Source of the DNA: Deltaproteobacteria bacterium
Lineage (GTDB): Bacteria; Myxococcota_A; UBA9160; SZUA-336
DNA length: 6,001 nucleotides
NCBI GenBank assembly: GCA_030673955.1
Contig: DAOVBF010000088.1
Span: forward strand, 1 to 6,001
Direction of reading: 5' to 3'
The notes beneath the pieces were generated by a model. The model did no database searches. It worked only from the letters and a program-made list of their open reading frames with translations, and had not been told where the DNA came from. The first letter of the stretch is position 1; each line of letters begins with the position of its first letter. Positions 1-4,987 of this stretch are shown here, piece by piece. Both the position numbers and the translations under genes were made by a program.

Positions 1-10
1 GCGAGTTCTT

Positions 11-25
11 ACCTGTTTGACAGGT
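11..25. repeat. Perfect inverted repeat upstream of trkA, overlapping a TTGACA
   Basis: ACCTGT (11-16) and ACAGGT (20-25) are exact reverse complements separated by TTG. The repeat contains a consensus TTGACA hexamer at 17-22. There is no T-run after it, so it does not look like an intrinsic terminator. It could be an operator-like site for the downstream operon or chance: several 6+6 repeats with short spacers are expected by chance in 6 kb. A similar repeat lies over the rpsT promoter at 3240-3253. Confidence 0.4.
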
Positions 26-52
26 GCGCTCGCCGATCCCTCGCCTTGAGCC

Positions 53-58
53 TATAAT
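53..58 (+). promoter_or_regulatory. Consensus -10 box (TATAAT) immediately before trkA
   Basis: A perfect TATAAT lies at 53-58 in otherwise GC-rich DNA. A start site 6-9 nt downstream would fall at about 64-67, on or just before the trkA GTG, giving a leaderless or nearly leaderless message. The hexamer 17 bp upstream (30-35, TCGCCG) matches TTGACA in only 3 of 6 positions. The perfect TTGACA at 17-22 is 30 bp away, too far for a normal sigma-70 pair. The box also contains the TAA (55-57) that closes the trkA frame on the 5' side. The same TAA could instead end an upstream gene (frame 1 is open from base 1), so the promoter call is an inference. Confidence 0.45.
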
Positions 59-66
59 CCGCGGCC

Positions 67-1425
67 GTGAGCATCCTGGTGATTGGGGGTGGCGACATCG
101 GGACGACGCTTTGCGCTCGCTTGGCGGCGGAGAACAAAGACGTCGTGCTGGTGGAGGCCAGCGAAGAGCGCCTGCGTCAGCTTCGCACGGCGGTCGACGT
201 GCAGGTTGTCCACGGGAGCGGCGCGAGCCCGAGGGTGCTGCGTGAGGCGGGTCTCGACAATGCGGAGATGCTGATCGCCGTCACGGACTGCGATGAGGTG
301 AACCTGATCGCGTGCCTGGTTGCTGCGCAGGAGAGCGTGATCCCGACGAAGATCGCGCGTGTACGTGATCCCGATCTGGCAGCGGCCGTGCCGGGCATCT
401 TCGGGGACGACCCCCTCGACCTGAATATCAATCCCGAGGAGGAGGCCGCCCACACGATCCTGAAGACGCTCAAGGCGCCCGGTGCGGTGGGGGTCTTCGA
501 GTTCGCGGGCGGGCGCGTCCAGGTGGTCGTCTTCACGGTGGACGAGCCCTGTGACGCGGTGGGCGTGGTGCTTGCCGACCTCAAGCCCAAGCTCGAGATC
601 GAGTGCAACATCGTTGCGGTCTCGCGCGACGAAGCGCTGCTGATTCCGGATGGCAAGACCCAAATCCGACAAGGGGACACCCTTTATGCCGCGGGTCGCC
701 CCGACGCGCTCGCCGCGCTCGCCGAGCTGCTCGGGAAGAAGAGCATTCCGCCGCGTCGCATCGTGATCAGCGGAGGCGGGAACACCACGTACTACCTCGC
801 GCGTTTGCTGGATGCCGAAGAAGACGTGACGGCCAAGATCATTGAGCCCGACGCAGAGCGCTGCAAGTATCTGGTGGAGAATCTCAAGCGCGGCGTCGTG
901 CTCCAGGGGCACGGGACCGATGCGGCCCTGCTGCGAGAGGAGAACATCGAGAGCGCTGACGCGTTCCTGGCACTCACGCGCGATGACGAAGACAATATTC
1001 TGTCGGCACTTTTCGCCAAGCGGTCGGGCGCGGGCAAGGTGATGGCGCTGGTGAACAAACCCTCGTACGTGCCGCTGGTCTCGGCGATCGGGATCGATGC
1101 GGTTGTGAGTCCCAACCGGGCGGCGGTCTCGGCGATCCTGCACTTCATCCGCAAGGGGAAGGTCGTATCCGTGACAGCGGTGGGAGAGGAGGCGGCCGAG
1201 GCGCTCGAGATCGTCGCGCTCGAGACCTCGGAGCTCGTCGGAAAACCGCTGCGCGATGCCGACTTCAAAGATGCGATTGTCGGTGCGATCGTGCGTGGCG
1301 ATGACGTGATCATCCCCGCGGGAAATGATGTGATCGAAACCGGCGACCACGTGGTGATCTTTGCCCTCCGCAGCGCCATCCCGCGGCTCGAACGCCAGAT
1401 GATGGTTCAGCTGCAGTATTTCTAG
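67..1425 (+). CDS. trkA: TrkA, peripheral NAD-binding regulator of Trk potassium uptake
   Basis: This is the cytoplasmic gating subunit that binds NAD(H) and nucleotides and controls the membrane potassium translocator TrkH/TrkG. At 452 aa it has the usual full-length size and the duplicated layout: a Rossmann domain (about 1-130) with GGGDIG at 7-12 and the acidic Glu30 after beta-2, an RCK_C domain (about 140-220), a second Rossmann domain from about 231 with GGGNTT at 236-241, and a final RCK_C domain. GSGASPRVLREAG near residue 50, AIVRGDDVIIP and ETGDHVVIFA near the C-terminus are typical of the family. The GTG start is nearly forced: TAA at 55-57 is in frame, and any later start would remove the first beta strand. 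No Shine-Dalgarno precedes it. The second glycine-rich loop has Thr where the third glycine is expected, so its nucleotide binding may differ. No trkH is visible in the window. lptE follows after 1 nt. Confidence 0.95.
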   Translation: MSILVIGGGDIGTTLCARLAAENKDVVLVEASEERLRQLRTAVDVQVVHGSGASPRVLREAGLDNAEMLIAVTDCDEVNLIACLVAAQESVIPTKIARVRDPDLAAAVPGIFGDDPLDLNINPEEEAAHTILKTLKAPGAVGVFEFAGGRVQVVVFTVDEPCDAVGVVLADLKPKLEIECNIVAVSRDEALLIPDGKTQIRQGDTLYAAGRPDALAALAELLGKKSIPPRRIVISGGGNTTYYLARLLDAEEDVTAKIIEPDAERCKYLVENLKRGVVLQGHGTDAALLREENIESADAFLALTRDDEDNILSALFAKRSGAGKVMALVNKPSYVPLVSAIGIDAVVSPNRAAVSAILHFIRKGKVVSVTAVGEEAAEALEIVALETSELVGKPLRDADFKDAIVGAIVRGDDVIIPAGNDVIETGDHVVIFALRSAIPRLERQMMVQLQYF

Positions 1426-1426
1426 C

Positions 1427-1957
1427 GTGCGTTCGGCCCCGCTAGTCCGCTCGAGTGCTCTTCTGCTCTTCCTGGCCTTGCTCAGCTGCGGCTACCGCCC
1501 CGTCGATCCGAGCCGCGTCTTCGGGCCCGACGTTCGGCGCATCGGGATCGAGCTGCTCGAGAACGAGAGCTCGGAGCCTGGATTCGAGCGCATGCTCGGC
1601 GACGCGCTCGTGGAGGAATTCGCGCGGCGCGGCGTGCTCGAGCCGGTTTATGAAGGCGACGCCGGGGTCGCGGATCTGGTTCTCAAGGGTGTGGTGCGTG
1701 AGCTGGAGGTGACGCCCAGCGCGTTCTCGTCTGTGGCGCTGACACTCGAGGACAGGTTGGATGTTACCCTTGACGTATCGGTGGTACGCGCTGCGACACA
1801 GGAGGAGGTGTGGAGGCATACGGGCCTCCGGCTGAGGGAGAACTTCCTCACGAGCCCCGACGCACAGGTCTACGAGAGCAACAAGGAGCAGGCTCTGCGT
1901 CGCCTTACCTCAGAGTTTGCGGGGAGGATCCACGATGAGCTCTTCCAGAAGTTCTGA
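1427..1957 (+). CDS. lptE: LptE-like LPS assembly outer-membrane lipoprotein
   Basis: LptE plugs the LptD barrel and helps insert lipopolysaccharide into the outer leaflet of the outer membrane. The 176-aa product starts with a lipoprotein signal peptide: Arg2 and Arg8, a Leu-rich core at 11-19, then the lipobox LLSC with the lipidated cysteine at 21, followed by GYRP. The mature part has the family pattern of a VRRIGIELLENES strand near residues 36-48, EPGFERMLGDAL, EEFARRG, and a late segment LRENFLTSPD before a C-terminal helix. Sequence conservation in LptE is low, so the call rests on length, lipobox, motif order and the holA neighbour. GTG 1427 lies 1 nt after the trkA stop and has no clear ribosome-binding site, suggesting coupling to trkA translation. 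The last 23 bp overlap holA and carry its ribosome-binding site. Confidence 0.88.
   Translation: MRSAPLVRSSALLLFLALLSCGYRPVDPSRVFGPDVRRIGIELLENESSEPGFERMLGDALVEEFARRGVLEPVYEGDAGVADLVLKGVVRELEVTPSAFSSVALTLEDRLDVTLDVSVVRAATQEEVWRHTGLRLRENFLTSPDAQVYESNKEQALRRLTSEFAGRIHDELFQKF
1921..1927 (+). promoter_or_regulatory. Ribosome-binding site for holA, inside lptE
   Basis: GGGGAGG at 1921-1927 ends 7 nt before ATG 1935, which is ideal spacing. It decides the holA start in favour of ATG 1935 over the in-frame TTG at 1917. It lies within the last codons of lptE, fitting translational coupling. Confidence 0.75.
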
Positions 1958-2930
1958 GGCCGACGCCGCGATCCCACCGGTTGTGCTCGTGGTGGGTGCG
2001 GAGGGAACACTGCGGGACCCCGCCGTGGCCGAGATCCGCTCACGGGTGCTGGCCGACGCGACGCCGGAGTTCAACGAGGACCGCTTCGATCTCGCGAGCC
2101 GCGCAACCGACCCCGGGCAGATCATCGCGGCGGCCCGCACGCTTCCCGTGCTCGCGCGCCGTCGACTGGTGATCGTCCGGGGCGTCTCGGACCGGCGGGC
2201 AGCCCGGTTCCTCGAGGGAGAACTGCTGGCCTACCTCGAGGATCCCGTGCCCACCACGTGTTTGCTGCTCGAGGCCGAGAAGGTCGATCGACGCCTTCAG
2301 TGGGTTAAGCAAGTCACCCGCAAGGGCGAGTTCATTGCCTGCTCGGGTCCCCAGCGCCCCGCGGAGCTGCGCAAGTGGATCGAGGCCCGCGTAGGAGAGG
2401 GGGGCAAGCGCGCGGCGCGGGGGATGGCGGGGGCCCTGCTGGAACTGGTGGGCGGGAATCTCGATCGTCTGGCTGCGGAGGTGGACAAGGCTTGTCTCTA
2501 CGTGGGGGAGCGTACCGAGGTGACGTCCAACGATGTGGCCGAGGTCACCGGGCAGCTCCGGCCCCGCGCGCTCTACGAGCTCACGGATGCCATCGGCCAG
2601 CGCAAGACGGGCACGTCGCTGCGCACCCTGGCCCAGCTCCTGGATCAGGGTGAGGTTCCGCTGACGATGCTGGCCGCGCTGGCGAACCACTTCCGTCGTC
2701 TGATGCGGGCGAGCGAGTGCAAACCTCTCGATCCGCGGGAGGTTCAGCGCAAGCTCTCCGTCCATCCGTACACGGCAGAGAAGCTGGTCGAGCAGGCCCG
2801 CTGCTTCGATTCACGCCGCCTGCGGAGCTGTCTGGCTGCCATCCGACGCACAGACGAGGCACTGAAGGGGGGTGTCTCGCTGAGCCCCCGTCTGGCGATC
2901 GAGCGGCTGGTGCTGGCCGTCTGCTCGTGA
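1935..2930 (+). CDS. holA: DNA polymerase III delta subunit
   Basis: Delta is the clamp-loader subunit that opens the beta sliding clamp so it can be placed on primed DNA. The product from ATG 1935 has 331 aa, close to the family norm (343 in E. coli). It begins with the degenerate AAA+ fold (VVLVVGAEG from residue 16). The family hallmark LPVLARRRLVIVRG lies at about 70-83, and TCLLLEAEKVDRRLQW follows. The lid segment GGNLDRLAAEVDK lies at 173-185, and LYELTDAIG, then a helical C-terminal collar domain with LTMLAALANHFRR, follow. The start is chosen for its strong Shine-Dalgarno; TTG 1917 would add six residues. It overlaps lptE by 23 bp, and lptE-holA adjacency is widely conserved, including in E. 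coli. Its stop codon is part of a hairpin shared with the convergent rpsT. Confidence 0.95.
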   Translation: MSSSRSSEADAAIPPVVLVVGAEGTLRDPAVAEIRSRVLADATPEFNEDRFDLASRATDPGQIIAAARTLPVLARRRLVIVRGVSDRRAARFLEGELLAYLEDPVPTTCLLLEAEKVDRRLQWVKQVTRKGEFIACSGPQRPAELRKWIEARVGEGGKRAARGMAGALLELVGGNLDRLAAEVDKACLYVGERTEVTSNDVAEVTGQLRPRALYELTDAIGQRKTGTSLRTLAQLLDQGEVPLTMLAALANHFRRLMRASECKPLDPREVQRKLSVHPYTAEKLVEQARCFDSRRLRSCLAAIRRTDEALKGGVSLSPRLAIERLVLAVCS

Positions 2931-2954
2931 AGAGCGCTTATCCGGTGCTCTTCA
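2928..2954. terminator. Candidate bidirectional hairpin between convergent holA and rpsT
   Basis: TGAAGAGC (2928-2935) and GCTCTTCA (2947-2954) form a perfect 8-bp stem around an 11-nt loop. The stem begins with the holA TGA stop, the loop holds the rpsT stop, and the other arm lies in the last rpsT codons. Its place at a tail-to-tail junction with a 7-nt gap suggests a terminator or 3'-end-protecting hairpin for both transcripts. No U-run follows on either strand, so it is not a textbook intrinsic terminator. Confidence 0.45.
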
Positions 2955-3198
2955 GGAGCTTGTGGAGACGCGAAACGGTGCGGGAAACGGTCTGGCGGTG
3001 CATCGCGCCCTTGGTTGCGGCCTTGCGTAGGAGGCGCTCGGCCCCGCGGAATTGCGTCTCGAGGTCGGCATCCCCTCGTGCCGCAGCTCGGCGGACCCTG
3101 CGCACCGCGTTGCGCACGCCGGATAGCTGGTGGCGATTGCGCTCGCGCCGTCGAAGCGACTGGCGGTGGCGTTTCTTGGCAGAGGCGTGATGCGCCAT
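2938..3198 (-). CDS. rpsT: 30S ribosomal protein S20
   Basis: S20 is a primary binder of 16S rRNA in the body of the small subunit. The product has 86 aa, like the E. coli protein, is strongly basic, and starts MAHHASAKKRHRQS, matching the usual start with SAKKR. The typical C-terminal helix motif AATKGAMHRQTVSR matches the family's AAKG-IH-N pattern. Arginine is used far more than lysine (19 against 6 by my count), in keeping with high GC. The ATG at 3198 has a GGAGG (3204-3208 on the minus strand) 5 nt upstream and a promoter further up, so this start is solid. The reading frame stays open upstream to about 3552, but that part runs opposite the murJ coding sequence and is not S20. It is monocistronic and opposite in strand to all its neighbours here. 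Confidence 0.95.
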   Translation of the reverse strand: MAHHASAKKRHRQSLRRRERNRHQLSGVRNAVRRVRRAAARGDADLETQFRGAERLLRKAATKGAMHRQTVSRTVSRLHKLLKSTG

Positions 3199-4885
3199 GG
3201 GCTCCTCCGAGGACGCCGCTAGATACCCCGAGGACAGCTCCCTGTCAACAGGGGGCCTCTCCGGCGTGGCGCGCTCGGCCGGCGTGGTGGGCGGCGCCAC
3301 CCTGGCGAGCCGCGTTCTCGGCCTCGTGCGCGATGTCATCCTGGCAAACACCTTCGCCGCGGCCGCGACCGACACGTTCTTCATTGCCTTCATGATCCCC
3401 AATCTGTTTCGGCGCCTCGTGGGCGAGGGCTCCCTCACCGTCTCGTTCGTGCCCATCTTCACCGGCTGGCTCCAGCGTTCACGGGAAGAGGCCCGGCGGG
3501 TGTTCAACGCAGCGTGGACGCTCGGCGCGGGTGTCGGGCTGCTCATCACCATCGGGGGGATCCTGCTTGCGGGCCCGCTCGTTCATCTCTTCGCCCCGGG
3601 TTTTGCCCTCGAGCCCGGCAAACACGAGCTGTGCGTCACGCTGCTGCGCCTCTGCTTCCCCTATATCCTGTTCTTGATCCTGGTCGCGGTGGCGATGGGC
3701 GCGTTGAACGCCGTCGGCCACTTCTTGGCGCCGGCCATCGCCCCGGTGCTGCTCAACCTGTGCCTGATTGCCGCCGCTCTCGCCGCGAGCCCCTTTTTCG
3801 CTACGCCCATCCTGTCTCTGGGCGTGGCCGTAGTGCTCGCGGGCATCCTGCAGTGTGCCCTCCAGGTGCCGCCGCTCCGCGCACGGGGACTGACGCCACA
3901 GCCTGTGATCGCACCGGGACATCCCGCGATGCGTCGGCTGGGGGTTCTGATGGCCCCGGCGGTGCTCGGGGCATCGGTCTTTCAGCTGAACGTCCTGGTC
4001 TCGCGCTTGCTCTCGTCCTTCGAGGGGGACGGTGCGGTCTCCTACCTTTATTACGCCGGTCGGCTGATCGAGTTCCCGCTGGGCGTGTTCGTGGTCGCGA
4101 TCGGGACGGCGAGCCTCCCGACATTCTCGCGTCTGGCGAAGACGCAGGATCGCCCGGGGCTCAGCCAGGCCTTCTCCGGGGCGCTCGGGTTGGCGCTGGC
4201 CCTGGCGCTGCCCTCAACGGTGGGTCTTTTGCTCCTCCGGGAGCCCATCTTCGCGACACTCTTCTCCTGGAACCGCGAGGTCTTCGGCGAGGCCGCGGTC
4301 GTGGGCTGTGCCGAGGCGCTCTTCTTCTACGCCCTCGGACTGGTGCCCATCACCGTCTCGCGCATCTACGTGAACCTCTGCGTCGCGCACGAGAACACGC
4401 GTACACCGGCCCGGGCCGCCGTCGTGAGTCTGATTGTGAACGTGCTCGCCTCGCTCGCCCTGATCGGCCCACTCCCGTGGGGACCGCTGCCCGCCCGATT
4501 CGTGGCGCTCCAGCACGCCTGGACCGTGGCGGATATGGGCTTTGCGGGCCTGGCGCTGGCTGCCTCGATCGCGTCCCTGGCCAATGCCATCTACCTGGTC
4601 GTGGCGACCCATCGCCTCTACGGGGGTCTGCTCGGGCGTGGCGAGCTTGGACGTTGGCTGCGCCTAGGGGTCGCAGGCGTCGCGCTGGCGGGCGCGGTCT
4701 GGGGGCTCCAGCAAATCCTACCCATCCCGCGCCGGGCCTCGAGCCTGGGTCTGGCGCTGCTCGCGCTCCACGTCGCCGTCGGCGCGGGCGTGTACCTGGC
4801 CTCGCTCTACGGGCTGCGCAGCCCAGAGCTCGCTGCACTTCGGGCCACGTTCCGCAGACGCTCGGCGCTGCGGCGGGGCTCCTGA
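3197..4885 (+). CDS. murJ: MurJ/MviN lipid II flippase
   Basis: MurJ flips the undecaprenyl-linked peptidoglycan precursor lipid II across the inner membrane. The ORF has 562 aa and a hydrophobic profile consistent with the family's 14 membrane helices. Family landmarks are present: ASRVLGLVRD (37-46, matching the SRVLGFARD segment with essential arginines in E. coli), ATDTFF with Asp59, NLFRR (69-73), GEGSL (76-80), FVPIF, FAPGF near 132-136, and YYAGRLIEFP with Arg289. In the last motif E. coli has YYADR, so an aspartate is replaced by glycine. The start is uncertain. ATG 3197 is the first possible one (TGA at 3188 is in frame) but overlaps the rpsT start codon and puts the rpsT promoter inside the gene. 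GTG 3266 would give MARSAGVVGGATL and 539 aa, nearer the family's usual N-terminus, with a G-run about 11 nt upstream. A 102-bp gap follows. Confidence 0.95.
   Translation: MGSSEDAARYPEDSSLSTGGLSGVARSAGVVGGATLASRVLGLVRDVILANTFAAAATDTFFIAFMIPNLFRRLVGEGSLTVSFVPIFTGWLQRSREEARRVFNAAWTLGAGVGLLITIGGILLAGPLVHLFAPGFALEPGKHELCVTLLRLCFPYILFLILVAVAMGALNAVGHFLAPAIAPVLLNLCLIAAALAASPFFATPILSLGVAVVLAGILQCALQVPPLRARGLTPQPVIAPGHPAMRRLGVLMAPAVLGASVFQLNVLVSRLLSSFEGDGAVSYLYYAGRLIEFPLGVFVVAIGTASLPTFSRLAKTQDRPGLSQAFSGALGLALALALPSTVGLLLLREPIFATLFSWNREVFGEAAVVGCAEALFFYALGLVPITVSRIYVNLCVAHENTRTPARAAVVSLIVNVLASLALIGPLPWGPLPARFVALQHAWTVADMGFAGLALAASIASLANAIYLVVATHRLYGGLLGRGELGRWLRLGVAGVALAGAVWGLQQILPIPRRASSLGLALLALHVAVGAGVYLASLYGLRSPELAALRATFRRRSALRRGS
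3204..3208 (-). promoter_or_regulatory. Shine-Dalgarno of rpsT
   Basis: On the minus strand GGAGG (within GGAGGAG, complement of 3202-3208) ends 5 nt before the rpsT ATG. It is complementary to what would be codons 2-4 of the longest murJ ORF, which is one reason to doubt that murJ start. Confidence 0.75.
3220..3248 (-). promoter_or_regulatory. Sigma-70-type promoter of rpsT
   Basis: Read on the minus strand, a perfect -35 TTGACA (3248-3243) is followed after exactly 17 bp by TATCTA (3225-3220), which keeps the most conserved first three bases of the -10. Transcription would start near 3213, giving a leader of about 15 nt that just contains the GGAGG. Strength, spacing and placement all fit a ribosomal protein gene. 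The whole promoter lies inside the N-terminal codons of the longest murJ ORF. Confidence 0.7.
3240..3253. repeat. Inverted repeat over the rpsT -35 box
   Basis: CCCTGT (3240-3245) and ACAGGG (3248-3253) are perfect reverse complements with a 2-nt spacer, and the rpsT TTGACA lies within them. The half-sites share CCTGT/ACAGG with the repeat at 11-25, where the spacer is one base longer. The right arm also supplies the G-run just upstream of the alternative murJ start GTG 3266. It could be an operator, or part of the similarity may simply come from both repeats containing TTGACA. Confidence 0.4.
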
Positions 4886-4928
4886 CCCGCTCGACGACGC
4901 GCACCTTCAGTGCCTCATCGGCGCGTCC

Positions 4929-4951
4929 GAAGAGGAAACAGATCCCTCTTC
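4929..4951. repeat. Hairpin after murJ, possible weak terminator
   Basis: GAAGAGG (4929-4935) and CCTCTTC (4945-4951) make a perfect 7-bp stem with a 9-nt loop, starting 44 nt after the murJ stop. It has no following U-run. A second perfect repeat, CGCCTC/GAGGCG around one base (4952-4964), follows directly. CCCTC (4944-4948) can also pair with GAGGG (4964-4968), so the structures partly exclude each other. The rest of the 4886-4987 gap shows no clear promoter. Confidence 0.3.
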
Positions 4952-4987
4952 CGCCTCGGAGGCGAGGGACTTCAACCGAGCGCGCGC

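Noticed and set aside
11..25. LexA box based on CTGT...ACAG half-sites
   Set aside because: The E. coli SOS box needs eight bases between CTGT and ACAG; here there are three (and two at 3240-3253), and neither neighbour gene is an SOS gene.
17..58. TTGACA (17-22) plus TATAAT (53-58) as one sigma-70 promoter
   Set aside because: The spacer is 30 bp, far from the 16-18 bp needed, and also beyond the 19-20 bp of MerR-type promoters.
52..1350. A 432-codon open frame on the minus strand opposite trkA
   Set aside because: It is a GC-rich shadow of trkA: its translation is rich in Arg, His and Asp with no recognisable domain, while the plus strand is an unambiguous TrkA.
1917..1934. TTG start for holA
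   Set aside because: ATG 1935 has GGGGAGG at ideal spacing, while TTG 1917 has no ribosome-binding site and adds residues unlike the family.
2040..2765. A 241-codon minus-strand open frame opposite holA
   Set aside because: No family features and low-complexity composition; holA on the plus strand explains the region.
3199..3552. Upstream extension of the rpsT reading frame to 204 codons
   Set aside because: S20 starts at 3198 with a good ribosome-binding site and promoter; the extension lies opposite conserved murJ sequence and does not resemble any protein.
4910..4987. In-frame GTG at 4910 as the start of the last gene
   Set aside because: It lacks a ribosome-binding site and would put an Arg-rich 26-residue segment before a clear signal peptide.
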